DNA of 64,000 nucleotides from Mycogone perniciosa (GCA_025331125.1 JAOALB010000009.1:62001-126000), one strand, 5' to 3'. Shown: positions 24,994 through 37,665, counted from the stretch's first letter. A program made the numbers and translations. The notes: a model not told the origin generated them from the letters alone.

Positions 24994-25390
24994 TGTGAAG
25001 ATTGCGGATATGCAATGCGCCTTGAACCTTGCTCAATGGAGAGGTGAAGATGGAGAAAGTGCTGCCGCAAGATTTCTAGCGATGGAAATTTTGAGATGGC
25101 TCTGGTGAGATGCCCCACAGTGACGCGCGCGCCTGAATTGGGATTAGCCGCACGCGCTCAAAGACGTGTTAAACGGAATTTTTTACTGCTGTGCTTCTTC
25201 TTATCGATAAGCCCTCGGCTCTGCAATTCATGAACGACAATTTGCACTTCCTCACTGAGTCAAATGGCGATTTTATAGTGCGAACCCTCATTTCATCACA
25301 TATGCCAATGCTTGAACCCCGCCTTCATGCTTTGTTTAATGGGATATTTTCCAGAATTTAGACGTATGATTTCTTGCATCTAGACGAAAC
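24994..25390. promoter_or_regulatory. Shared bidirectional promoter of RPA34 and GRC3
   Basis: Only 397 bp separate the start codons of two divergent genes for ribosome production. GCGATGGA at 25079-25086 overlaps GGAAATTTT at 25084-25092. These resemble, imperfectly, the PAC (GCGATGAG) and RRPE (TGAAAATTTT-like) elements that mark ribosome-biogenesis promoters in yeasts. ATCGATAAG near 25203 and a T-run near 25178 also occur. Function is inferred. Confidence 0.45.
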
Positions 25391-27888
25391 ATGTCCTCCT
25401 CCAACAAACGAAGAAAGTTAGACCCTCCAGCGGCTCCTCAGTGTAAGTTATTTAGTCCTGCCTAGGCACTTCACTCTATATCTTCCCGAAACCCATTCAT
25501 CTTGAAGTGCTAAGTCCATAAAAGCAGCTGTGAGCGCCGTGAGTGCCGTAAGTGCTCTTGCAGCTCGTCGTCGTTTGGCTGCAAGCGTGGTGACTAGAGA
25601 GGCGAGCGAATCTCCCGAGCCAGAAGAAGCAACATTAGTTAGGGCAAATGCCTTCAGTGTTCTGCAAACTCTTAAACGTCAGAATGAACCACCAAAGTCT
25701 CCCGTCAAAGGTCGTTCCAGGGGAACCCCAAGCCGAGGCGATAGACGCTCAGCTGGGCAGAGCGCCAATAAGTTAGGGTAGGCAGACTCATATTGCACTC
25801 ACTACTTATCATGATTCATGGGCTGACAACCATATCCAGTGGTACGCCAGTGGGAGCGACGTCTGAACAGGGCTCATTGACGTCTCAACGAGTTTCATAC
25901 TCATCCTTCATCCTGAGCAAAAATAACTGCCGCACAATCCCCAATGGGGCCGTCACGCTGAGGTTGAAAGATAGCGAAGTACGACACCAAATTCGCGGCA
26001 AGAATACCAATAGCTAACTCGAAAAAGCGGTTTCTAGTTCTCGGAAGCTTCGGCATCCGGGTCCTTACTGGCGAAGCATCCATCTTCGGGGTCACTCTCC
26101 GGCCGTCTGAGAGGATACAATGGGTCAATGCTCCTCATTGTCATGCGATTCCCGTCCTGAGGACTTTAGAGAAGACTAGTTTGGAAATCCATAACGATCC
26201 AACTGCCGATGGAATACGGAAACTGAGTCGACTGTCTCCTTTGTTCAGACAAATATGGAACGAACTCAACGGTGATGTCAATGAGACCAAACTTGGCGAA
26301 GGACAGACATTCCAAATTGTAAGCTTGATTCACATTCACAGATGCCATCCAGTCACTGACAACCCGACAGCTTTGTAACTCAGATGATGCTCCTAAGAAG
26401 AGTGTCATCCAAGAACTTTCATCACCTCCGGAATGGAACAAGAAGCTAACCTCGCTCGTATCTTCCGCCGCTGATGGCGGCCCTTATACAACTCTGGTTT
26501 GCGGGCCTAAATCGGCAGGAAAGTCAACGTTCTCCAAGTTCCTTACAAACCGCCTATTGACAAGCGAACCTACCATATCTTCGCGGAAAAGAACACATGG
26601 AGTCGCTATCCTAGACCTGGATCCAGGTCAGCCCGAGTATGCTCCCTCTGGGACATTGTCTCTCGTTCACATCACACAGCCGAACTTGAGTGCCCCATTC
26701 ACTCATCCCAGTCTTGACGACACCAACTACAGAGTCATGAGGTGCCATGCTCTGGCATCCGTTACACCAGCTTCTTCCCCGGACCACTACTTGGAGAGTG
26801 TCCTCGATCTGCTTGATACATATCGAAGGACATTGCGCAACTGTCATCTCCTGATCAACACGCCCGGCTGGATTCTCGGGACCGGACTCGATCTTCTGGT
26901 CGAAATCATCACGCGCGTTAATCCGACTGAAGTGGTTTACATGTCTGAAGACGGCCCAGCCGATGCGGTGGAAAGCCTACGTGGTGCGACAAGAAAGACT
27001 TTTACTTCGCTGCCGTCGCAGCCATCTGAATTTGCATCTCGAACAGCTGCGCATCTCCGAGCTATGCAAGCTATGTCATATTTCCACCTCGCGGACGACG
27101 AAGCAACTGGGTCAAACACAAGATTGAGTTGGAATCCGTCACCGTTGTCGTCGATCCCTCCGTGGAAAATTCGATATTCAGGTCCCCAAAGTGGTATTCT
27201 TGGCATATTGTCCTATGATTACCAATCTCCTCCAGAGCTGTTGGCTGAGAACATCAATGGCATGATACTCGCAGCGGTGGATATCGAGGATGTCAAAGCC
27301 TTTCGAGGCCTCATCAAGACTCATCCGTTAGAAGAAGATATTGTAGATGCAACGAGCGGTGACAGCGATGGCAACACGTTGGACGAAATTGTTGCTCGAA
27401 CAACAGAGGGATTGCCATACATCCCCAATCCCAACGACATCGCCCTCGATCCCCGCTACTCCCGTACCATTGGCCTGATCCTGGTTCGCGGCATCGACAC
27501 GGCATCCAATAGCCTCCAAGTGCTCACCCCCATCCCAGCCAAAAAGATCCAAGAGATCAAATCTCAAGGACGACACATCGTCCTCGTCCACGGTAAATTC
27601 GATGCGCCTACCTGGGCATATACAGAAGACCTATACGAGCGTTCTGGTCAAGACGATGAGAGCGGCGACAACAAGCAAATGGAAGACATGAATGAGGACA
27701 CCAGCGAGAATGATGATGACGAAGAAGAAGATGAGGATGAGACTCCTTCCGCTGGCTCGGATGCCATGACAAATGCCGGTACTATTCCTTGGGTTGAAGT
27801 CCTTCGGGGCAATCAAAAGCGGCCAGTGGGGTCACGAGTGTGGCGAGTGCGGAGGGATCTGGGCCGCAATACAGGCGCAGGCGATTGA
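25391..27888 (+). CDS. GRC3: Polynucleotide 5'-hydroxyl kinase Grc3 (Nol9)
   Basis: Nucleolar/nuclear kinase that, with the Las1 nuclease, processes ITS2 of pre-rRNA; also linked to Pol I termination. Five exons: 25391-25442, 25528-25777, 25840-25978, 26028-26318 and 26371-27888 (introns 85, 62, 49 and 52 nt); product 749 aa. Each junction keeps frame and has a recognisable branch (for example GCTAAC at 26013). The N-terminus is basic (MSSSNKRRKLD) and Ala/Ser-rich. A Walker A motif GPKSAGKST lies at residues 289-297; the following GVAILDLDPGQPEYAPSGTLSL is the lid/Walker B region characteristic of Grc3/Clp1 kinases. LINTPGWILGTGLDLL is another family block. A Glu/Asp run (DDDEEEDEDE) precedes the C-terminal WVEVLRGNQKRPVGSRVWRVRRDLG. 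Shares a promoter with RPA34. Confidence 0.9.
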
Positions 27889-30800
27889 TCAATATTATTC
27901 AAGGCTCAACGAATGGACTGCGTCTGCAATGCGATGCGGGTGTTAGGAGGGCGTCGAGGATTCGCCAATCAGTGATGGGAGCTGGCCCCTTTGCAATGCA
28001 AGACACATTGCGTTTTCGTGTTGGTTCTTTGCCGCAGTACTTCGTATATATGTAAGGAATTATGTCCCATGGTGGATCCTTCTGATGCCGCTGTTTTGAT
28101 CATGATGACCTATTCATGGGATAGGAAACCTGACGCGATCATGGAAGAACTTGAAATACACGGATAGATGAGGTACATGGTATATATCAAACACAATCTA
28201 TATATATATGTTCTCGAATGTGGTTTCATCAAGTATTTACGTGTAGCTCTATTTCAACTTGAAGAGGGGACTTGCTGTACCGTCAATTGATCAAGCAACA
28301 CTGACCCGAACTTTGGAAGTAATATGTCTTCCCAGCCCTCACGAGTCAATGTCCTCGTCGTCAGAGCTGGGTCAGTGGGTCTCTCATCAAGCCCCATCTT
28401 ACAGAACTCCCCCTGCAGCAGGGCCGAAAAGAAGAGCGTTCCCTTAACACCAATCGAGCTTCCGCCTCTCTGAAGCGCCGCTCATCAAGGCCAAGCGAAA
28501 GCCAATACCCACCTCGCTGCAGGTTGATGAGGATGCATACCCTATGGTAGCGACATTGTGGTACCCAACGGAAGAGAGTCACACCGACACATAAACCAAG
28601 CAACTTGCAAGATGGAATGTATAAAAGCAACCTCTCAGAAGATGACACGGGTAAGATGCTCAAGAACACCACAGGAGGGAGGGAGGTGATGTCGCTCATG
28701 GATGAGAGAAACCCTTGGATAGGGTACGAAATGAAAGGAGGGGGGGTCTACAAATGATATCTTGTGAGTTCAGCCATGGCAAAACAATTGGGATGTGATG
28801 ACTTTGAGCTCATGGATCAGCAGGTACTTCATACTTCGTACACGCAACTCGAAAGGTATATACTGGCACGGCCGAGTTGAATCTCAAGACAAAGAGGAAG
28901 ATCCTGTGCCCGTACTTCGTATACGCTTGACTATCACATTGATTAGTACGCATGTTCACGAGCGACGAATCGCATTAACTGGCCAAAAATAACCGTCGAA
29001 GATGGATGTTGACTGAGACACATGCAGGTGGATGGCATAATATCAGATTGGCCAACGGGCAAACAATCGGTTCAACAGGCTCAATCGCGTGTTTCTTGCA
29101 GGTACGCAGCCACACCGTTGATTAGACCCGAACGCCACGGTCCTGCTGACACCAAGGCCTGGCCAGGGATGTATCCATGGGGGCTGGGGAATGGTTGCAT
29201 GCAAGAAGGTGATGAGCTGGAGCGCGGTAAATTGCGAGGTGGTACGGAGTAGGAGCAGTTTGTTTGCGTTTGACCAGAGAATTTCCAAGCTCTTCTCGGA
29301 TCGGCCGAATAAGAACATGTTGAATGGGACAGGGTCGTCAATGCAGGAATTTCAAGAAGTGTTCCGACAAGCTCAGTTCCTAGAGAGTACGAATAGTAAG
29401 TAACACAACGTGGTCCCGCTGGCTGGCGCTCATGGGTAATGGCCGTGCTTGCTTTTTGTCTCAGTTGGTGAGCTCTCCACGAAGCCGAACGGGAATTAAT
29501 ATCAGATGGGATCTAAGATGGAAAATATCGATCAGTCGGGAGTTGTCTGTGCTAACCATGGCATTTGGGGGGTAGCACTATTAGTTTGTCACTGGGGTCG
29601 GCATCTCCCTATCAGCCCAGTGGACTGGCTGTATTGTGGTGTCGAGACAGCGGGAGATGATTCGATGTCAGCGCCACAGCCAAAGTCTCAGAGTCAGGCC
29701 ATTATTGCAGCTAGGCTCGCTAGGCACTGCCAGCCAGGCACCAGGTTTGTCTCCTATAGGGCCATTGCCCAAGCCGATGCGAGGGCGTGAGTCCATCTTC
29801 ATATACGAGTACCGTCGGGCGGACGGGCGCTTCCGAGTCGTTGTTTTTTTTTGGCGGCGACATCCCTCATTCCTAACGGCTGGCTGTTGTCAACAGGCTT
29901 GGCGAGCAAACATGGTGTCGGCAGCCAAATACGCTCGTATCAGCCTGGCCCCTGGTCCAGACCCAGCCCACACCTGCGTGGAGGATCACCGACATCAAGC
30001 GCCTCCTCTGCCCACTCCCAGCGCGAAAAGGTCGGCGAAGCGAATGTTCCATAGTGGATGTGCACTCGGCACTGAGCGAACAGGTCGACCTGCTGGCTGC
30101 GGGACCGGACCTGCACAGCGTCTTCCATCGCTTCGATGGCCTTGTGAGTGCGTGTGGGCATGGATGCGGATGAGGGCCAACAAGCGGTATGGTGGTGTCG
30201 TCGATGGCGATGCAGCAGACTAGGTAATAGGTAGGGTGCGGTTGCAACAGCGCGTCCTGATGGTTACTCGTACGCCGCTGAAAGAGGAGGGTGCGTGCAG
30301 ACGCGGACGCAGAAGTAGATGCAGACAGAGCGTTGAGGCCGGCTTCTGCCACCACCGCCGCCTAGATGCAGCACTACTACTCGTAGTAGTACGAGTGGTC
30401 ATAGTAGTGTGCATGCTCGTACATACAGGCTAAAGGGTGCCTGATTAGTGTCAAGTAGTGGTGATGAGCAGTTTCATGGATGCAGCACCATCCCAAAACG
30501 ACAACGGGAGAGAGCAGCAAACACGGAAAAATTATGCCATTCTCTCTCCTCTCTTATGCTCTATACGTAAATGGCCTGGTTTTGCCAATTAACGACCTGC
30601 CCCATTGGAATAAATCCAACCCACCACCAAAAACTAAAGTCGTGGAAATACTAAACCAGCCGGCAGCAAGCATGGGAGACGGCCAACTACATACAGCACT
30701 GTACTTCGTGAATAGGCACCAAACACCTGCCAAGTACGGAGTACAGAGTATGTACTGTACATACGAAGTATGCACTTGGTAGATGCTGGCCTACCAACCC

Positions 30801-32090
30801 AACAGCACACACAAGCAGCGCCGGTTTTGGCAGAGAGAGAAAAAAGGGCCAGACACAGACAGTCAGGTGAGTCTGATGATGGCGTGGCGGATGCAGTTGT
30901 GAATTTTCTTGTTCGCAGTGTGAGACCACAGAATTGGGGAAACAAATGAGAAATGATGGCACGCATCCATCCATCCTACTAATTCGATACCTCCTCGTGG
31001 CCATCACGTGCGTCTGGGGCTACAAGATGAGGAGGCACAACACACACAAGTTCACGTCATATTATAGTCTACAAGAAGCGACCTTTCCCATTCTTCTCAT
31101 GGTCCCCTTTCAAATCCTCACAGATTCCAGAAAAAGCCCTCTCCTCCGCCCCCTGCCTCGCCCTCCATCAACGATTGAAGCTTTCCAGACTTCCAAACTT
31201 CCTCCATCATGGCCGATCCGTTGCCAGATTTGGGTGTGTGTTTGGGCGCGCGTGTGTGTCCCATCGTGCCATCTGCCGGGGAATAGTCCCAGGTCTTACT
31301 AGCACAGGCTATGCAGATCTGCTCTGGGCCAGAATACCGGGTTTGGCCGTTGAAAAACCGTTGTGCCGCCGGAGGCAAGATCGGGTCACTCTAAAATCAG
31401 CCAACGACGCCGCAATGCTACCCGCCATTGGCTGCGACAGGGGCCCTCCCATGGCTTCTAGGCCAAGGGCTCCGCACAAAACGGTCCAGGTCTGGCTTTG
31501 CAGCAGGCCTTCCCACCGGATTCAGCGGGAACCTGGGAGCCTCTTGGACTCGTAAGAGGGGGGCGACAACAACATGAGAAAACAGCCACCTTGCGTTGGA
31601 GCAACACCTCCTATGCGACGAATCAGCTCCCCCGGAGGCTTGACTTGATCCGCTGTGGGACAAACGGTGCGACAGGAGACCGGCTCCCTCTAATGCATTC
31701 TTCATGTACGCGCGCTGCTGAGATGTGACATTCTCATCAAAGCGTGAGAAAAAGCTTTCTCCACTCCGAATCGTCCACCGACTCAGCCCGTCGTTTCTCT
31801 TCTACCACCACCTACTATTACTACTATTAAGCCTCCCTCTCGTCCAATGTCCCAACACCAGGTTTGGATAACCGACCTGGGCCAGCCGCCGGCAAAAAGC
31901 CTTGAAAAAGAGGCTTGCTGAGCTTCTTTTGTCCAGCGGGGTTATCCATCTACACAACTCTCCCGCTGTTATCCATTCTCGGCTGATCGTGCGGGCTGTC
32001 TCTCCGATCTCCGCTTGTCGCCCTCAATAACACAATACAACACAACACATCACAACACACCCGCGGAGGGCCGGACGGCCATCGGATCCA
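27889..32090. other. 4.2-kb gene-free stretch
   Basis: Lies between GRC3 and the Zn2Cys6 gene. Motif copies occur at 28038, 28832, 28913, 29243, 30735 and 30762. A TAG/TAC-rich near-palindrome lies near 30372-30402. The last ~300 bp before 32091 is CT-rich and then CACAACAC-rich, as in a leader. Apart from the weak relic at 28324 no coding sequence is supported. Confidence 0.45.
28324..28473 (+). pseudogene. Possible relic of a FAD-binding enzyme N-terminus
   Basis: A 49-codon ATG-initiated frame starts MSSQPSRVNVLVVRAGSVGLSS. This resembles the first strand and dinucleotide-binding motif of FAD monooxygenases (VLVVGAGPVGL), but the first Gly reads Arg and the Pro reads Ser. Both differences are single G-to-A or C-to-T changes. 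After this point nothing resembles the family. It may be a decayed fragment or chance. Confidence 0.2.
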
Positions 32091-35008
32091 ATGCACTTGA
32101 CTGAGGAGACAATGGAGGAAAACCTACAAAGGCAAAGCACCTCTGCACTCACCCGTGCGGCCTGCACAGAATGTCAGCGCAGGAAACAGAAGGTAAGCGC
32201 ACACTCATCGAGTCAATCCAGGCCACGAGCCCTACCCTGTGCGTCTACAGCCCGCGCCCACAAGAACGGCAGCAGACAAAAACTTCAGACCGGCTGTTGC
32301 AGGTGCACTGATTCTCTTGAAACCGTCCGTTCATCGTTCTGTTCGTGGCTCTACCATTTCCTCGCCACACACAGAATATTCTAACATCCCCCATCAGCTC
32401 CATCGATTGGCCCCTCTCTTCTTCACTCAGTCCAGCATCTCTCTCACACACCTCGTCTACTATAACCACCCATAGCCACCCTCCTCTCTAACGTATTTAA
32501 CAGTGCAATCGTGAATTCCCATGCAACCACTGCCAAAAACGCAAGGTCGCAGACAGGTGTCGCTTTAACACTGTCCTCGATGAAAGGGTGCCGGCGGACC
32601 GCAGACGTCCAGTAATCCGGCAGGAACCAGTCGCACCAATCGCGCCAATCGCGCCAGTAGACCTCGCCCACTTTGACACTGAGGAGGACGAAGATTATAG
32701 TGATGACGATGACGATGCAGACCTCGAGGCCTTAGGGTACTCAGCAAATCACTTCCTCTCACTTGACAATCCGAATCAAGAGGTGTGGCTAGAACCCCAT
32801 GCACCTGATAAAATGCGCTGGCAAGCTTACTCCTTTCCTAGAAAAGATCTAAGGCTAGTCCAAAGGATGAATACCGCAGAAAACCTGCCGAATGCTCCCA
32901 GCTACAGAATGCCCTTCAAGTTCTTCCGCCAAGACCCTACACTGGTATGTGTATCGAATGGCTTGATTCCTCTGCTTGGCCTCTCGCTGAACAAACTTCT
33001 TGCACAGATGCTCTCGTCCAAAACTTCGTAAACACTGTCAACTTCCACCACTACATTGTTGACCCAACCACTTTCCTGAGGGAGTACAATCAATGGTGGC
33101 AGGACAAGTTTCAGGGCCAACCGCTCGGGCTTGCATGGACCTCCCTCTTCCTCATGATCTGCGCTTGTTCCGCGCAACACCCTGATTCCCAGCTCCAAAA
33201 AAAGCTTGAAGAAGATTATGGTGAAACAACCAAAATACTGTCCGGGAAATACCACAGCGCTGGCCGCAATCTCTACAATACCATTCCTGTCGGTAATAGC
33301 CATCTGTACACCGTCCAGCAACTTCTGCACTCATGTTACTGGTTCCAGTCGGAGGCCAATTATGTCGAATGCTGGCATGTTCTGACGGCCGGAATCAGGG
33401 AGGCGCTGCAGTTAGGTAAGTTGAATAGCTGCTCCAAGGCTTTAGCCAAGACGAACAGCCAGGGCTAATAGAAAGTGTCAAGGAATCCATCAAGAATCCG
33501 TGGTTAGTCCAGCTTCTTCATTTGACAAAGAGATGCGGAGAAGAACCTGGTGCCTCTTAACTACTTGGGACTGGTAAGTGATCACTCGAGCATCTGAGTT
33601 GACAGCATTGGGCCTAATCGCCTCTTTTTTTTAATCTAGGCAAATTACATCCCGCCTTTCGCGACCCCTGATTTTCGATCCCCAAAGGGAGCAGAGAATG
33701 GGGCGCGACGTTGAACTGCCTAGCCTCAACTTGGAGGATTATAGCACTTCTCCCCTTTTGTCCACGAAACTACAAGCCGAGATCATATGGGATCTGTCCC
33801 TTCGTTTTGGGCGTCCTGGTAGCCTGACCACGATTGAGGAAGTCAAGTATTACAAAGCCGCTGTCGACGACCGGATAAAGAGGTTTCCACAGCCATACAC
33901 CTTTGGCAGCCCAGACAAAAGCATGGATCTTATGTGGCCATGGATCGCTTTGCATCGATATCGCCTTCACACAGCGAGTATATCGATGATATTGGACCCC
34001 CTTCGCCCATATCTTGCCAAGCTAATGACACGGAAGTCGCCCCCTGAAGAGCTAGGCTTACGACGTGATGGTGTGAGGTATTCCCTGGTACTTCTGAGCA
34101 ACCTCTTCGAGTTTTTTAAGTTTTTACACTCCAAAGGTGCCAAGCTCCACACTGTCATACTCTCTATCTTTGATACAGCTGCCCTCCTCTGCACAGCAGT
34201 GTTGCATGACGGGGACCAAAGTCTACCGAGGCGCGACGATTGCGTGAAGATGATCGATTCTGCATTGACGTTGCTGAGTAAAATCCACGCTGCTACCCCA
34301 TCAGCTGAGAAGCAGTATGAGATACTCGGTCGTCTTTATAAGAGGATCTTGAAGCAGGGTGCTGGTGATAATCACCACAGGAAGCGACCTAGAATGGCGG
34401 GGACACCGCAGACAGCAACGATCACCAATTCTTCTACGGCCCATACTTCGCCCGTGGCTCACACCTCACCTGGGGCCCAGACATCGCCTGTCACGTATCC
34501 GTCACCTGGGAGCCACCACTCTCCTAGCTATAGTTCGCCTGCATCTCACAATTCCCCTGTGGCCCATAACTCTCCTGGGCCATACCCACCGTCTGGAGTT
34601 TCTCCCCCTCCCAGTCATCATCACCAAGTCATGAATGAAACCGTGCCAAACATGATGCAACCAAACGATTCATGGGCTGGCGGAATGCCACCGAACATGC
34701 AGCCTGTGCAATCATCGTCCCCGCAATATTACATCAGCGGTGTAGGGTCAGCGTTCGTGCCATCACCCTTGAGCGCCGTTTCCAGTGTTGGGGAATCCTT
34801 CATTTTATCAACATCCCCTAGCGGCCCAATGAACATGACACCGGTAACCATGGGCATGTCTTACCAGGATTTGATGATGGCTCCCAATGAACCGTACCAA
34901 GATTTTAACTTCGGAAACATCACAGAGGCCGATCTCGGCGCGCTGGCTGGATTATGGGATTACAGTAGTCTCAATCTGGACTATGTGGTACCGTACTCTG
35001 GACCGTGA
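32091..35008 (+). CDS. Zn2Cys6 transcription factor with fungal-specific regulatory domain
   Basis: Nuclear DNA-binding regulator; target genes unknown. Five exons: 32091-32192, 32504-32948, 33008-33415, 33483-33573 and 33640-35008; product 804 aa. The zinc cluster CTECQRRKQK/CNREFPCNHC-x8-C (CX2CX6CX5CX2CX8C) is complete only after removing a 311-nt intron placed just before the third Cys. An acidic stretch (EEDEDYSDDDDDADLE) follows. The middle-homology region includes FVNTVNFHHYIVDP and, across exons 3-5, GIHQESVV, FDKEMRRRTWCLLTTWDW and QITSRLSRPLIFD, the usual fungal_trans blocks. For intron 2 the GTATGT at 32945 gives a stop, so I used GTGTAT at 32949; this junction is uncertain. The C-terminal third holds a Ser-Pro repeat (roughly HTSP/HNSP every seven residues) and a Met/Pro/Ser-rich tail, a likely activation region. 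The last residues have an acidic/aromatic patch (ADLGALAGLWDYSSLNLDYV). Confidence 0.85.
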
Positions 35009-36969
35009 GAAAAAGAGATCGTCGTATCTGGATGGCAAATGAGAGTTTATGCCTCCGAGACGAACTGTGGAAGCGCGCTCAGAAGAGCTGGCATGGCAAC
35101 ATCAATATCGGAACGTCGGAACGTCGAACGAAACCAAGAGCATTGAGTTTATTGGGTCAACAAGCTTAGGATCACTTGGTAACCGATACCTAATGCGCTT
35201 TCAACAGCCCCAGACTGTCCCCTAATGTAGGGTTGGCAGGGATATGAGGACAAGAAATAGCTGAAGAAACCCACCCGTCTTCCGGCACTTCAGATGGACT
35301 ATTTGGCACAACAGAGGCGTGGCAGTTAGACTAATGACGGCGCTCTGAAAACCACACTCTTGGAAAGGATACTAGGAAACTGGAACAGAAGTCTCCTTCT
35401 GTGGACAACTTGCAACGTCACTACAAATAACCCCGAATAATCTACCCCCCTGCCTCACCCCCTCGATGTATCTTTCGCTCAATTCTATGCAACTTTTGCA
35501 CCCCTCTCTGTTCATTTCTCAACATCTTCGGCGGTATCTATGGGTGGATTCCTCGACAGATATAGCCCTTGGCAATCATACCTGGGAACATTCATTACTC
35601 CCCGACATCTCGCAAACCATCGACTGGAATCGATGACTGGAAGTGCCTCGGGAGTCTTTCCTACCTGAACAAATCTTTACATAAAGAATCGCATGAAGCA
35701 CTTGGTGTTGATGGCGGGAATTTGGAAGGAAACGAGACCATGCCTTTACGTTGATGACTCTCCTTTTCTGTTCTTTTTTTTTTTATTTAGGATTCCCTCG
35801 GGACTAGTGGCTTACTACATGTTTATACCCTTTGGCATGATTAGATGTGGCGCCTCATCCTGGCCATGGATGGAAGAATGGCGGCATTTAGACAAAAGAA
35901 TGTGATATGATGACTCTTCTTGGGCTCAAGAAGATGTGTCTTTCATGGGAACATTGAATGAAGAAGCATCCCGGTGCATTCTCATCTCACTGGAAGTGAA
36001 CCTGCAACTGAACTGTGGTTCCCTAAGTGATCGTTACAAGAGTGAGAGAAGCAGGTACTGGTGTACACGGTCAGTTCATGCAAATAGGGACGGAAAAGGC
36101 ATGGTGGAAGGATTCCAACACCTCGTCATATAACAAGACTCCCAGGTAAAGGACAAGTCAAACAGTGCTGGTTGTCGAGAAACACAGGGATTACCCTATT
36201 CTTCCCGTAGAGCCCTCAGCTGCCCTGCAGTTAGTTTGACCACAATGGGCACTGGTTGATCTTGCGCTGTGGTGTGACCTCTCCAGAGGGACCCGCCCTT
36301 AACATCTTGTTGGGGCAGCAGGAAAGGGTGAGGTTCACGACGAACGCCCCACACAAGTAGCTGCAGGCCAGTGGTAAAGTCTTACATACCTGTGTCTGCA
36401 TCTCATTCTGGTATGCATTTGCCATTTGTGTTTACTGTGGAGCTAGATGCAGCACGCCCCGTTGGTGGAGGCGCGGCGAGTCACGACCGAGTGGCAAACA
36501 GGCCCCATCGCGGTCTGGTGTCAAGGGGTAAGAAAGAGTAGCAACTGCAGCAGTATAGGAGGTAACTTTGAAGAGATTGACAAGACTGTAGAGTGACTAA
36601 AGAGAAAACCATTTGCAATATTCGTTCTTCATAGTATCCAAGGAAAGGCATATCCCCTCTACGGGGAGGGCGGAGACGCCGAGGCAGAGGCGGAGTCGGT
36701 GTCCGGGGCCGGACCCCCGCGGCCGCAAAACAAAGTCCGGAAGCACCGAAAGCTCCACTGGGAAGACCCGATCCTGCATTTTTTGCTAGGCTATACGGAG
36801 CTGTGACATTGTGCAACGTCGCTTGCTCATGGGGGCTTTGTGTTGTAGTTCGGCGCAGGACTGCGGCGGTGGTTCGCCCCAATGGGATAAGGTAAAGGCA
36901 CCTCATGGCATGTAATGAACACAGCTAAGGGTGTGTCCCGAGGGAGTGTTAAGCAAACGAGTGAGCTGT

Positions 36970-37209
36970 ATGTCTATGGAGAACGCCTTCGGAGCAGCCG
37001 GTGACTTAGGTTACCACGAACCGGACTTGTTTAACGATGGTGTCCAATGCATCCCTGACACCGTCACACTTGAGTCCGTGGTTCAGGAGATGAGATCCCT
37101 TGGCCTAGCACCGTCATCTGCCACTGAAGGATCGGATGAATCGCATTATTCTTATACAAAAAATGAAAGAATGAAAGAAGATGAAAACACCACATCCAAG
37201 CTGAGATAA
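36970..37209 (+). CDS. Candidate small acidic protein, unknown
   Basis: ATG-initiated frame of 79 codons beginning MSMENAFGAAGDLGYHEPDL and containing LESVVQEMRSLGLAPSS, then a charged tail. I do not recognise it. It has no introns, no visible TATA box and only moderate codon bias, so it may be chance. It sits in a gene-poor stretch. Confidence 0.25.
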   Translation: MSMENAFGAAGDLGYHEPDLFNDGVQCIPDTVTLESVVQEMRSLGLAPSSATEGSDESHYSYTKNERMKEDENTTSKLR

Positions 37210-37665
37210 TGTAAGGAACGATGGGGGGTGGCCACGCCCGGAGGAGTCAAGCAACTGCCTAGGCTCCACCTACACTAGGCGAGTTGGTGGAGGAAGAAGA
37301 CAACCAGGCTCATAACCTTGATTCTTAGCTTAGCTGGAGCCAGTGAGTGTCCTTGTCATGAAGGAATAAATAGTGTTCGTGTTGGGACCGTCTTCGCCAG
37401 CGCATGTGTGATACGCATGTATGAAAAGGATTGAATATGCTGAAAGCAGCAGAGTAGATGTGTGACTGGGTGTAAACGTTGGGTAGTTATCGGCAGCATA
37501 GGTGAACCAGCCATATGTGAGTGAGTTGTGCGGTTCCGCTGATAAAGTTGACGTAGTGGGGTGGATTGCGGCTGGATTTTCGATGCAGCTGAGATGCTAG
37601 CCCTTCGTGAACTGGTCTCCAACGTAGGCAAGGTCCATGGGCACTTGACTATCTGTCCGCCGTGC

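Noticed and set aside
36481..36906. ATG-initiated 141-codon frame on the minus strand over the GC-rich island
   Set aside because: Arg/Pro-rich translation typical of a GC-rich chance frame; no family match, no partner exons.
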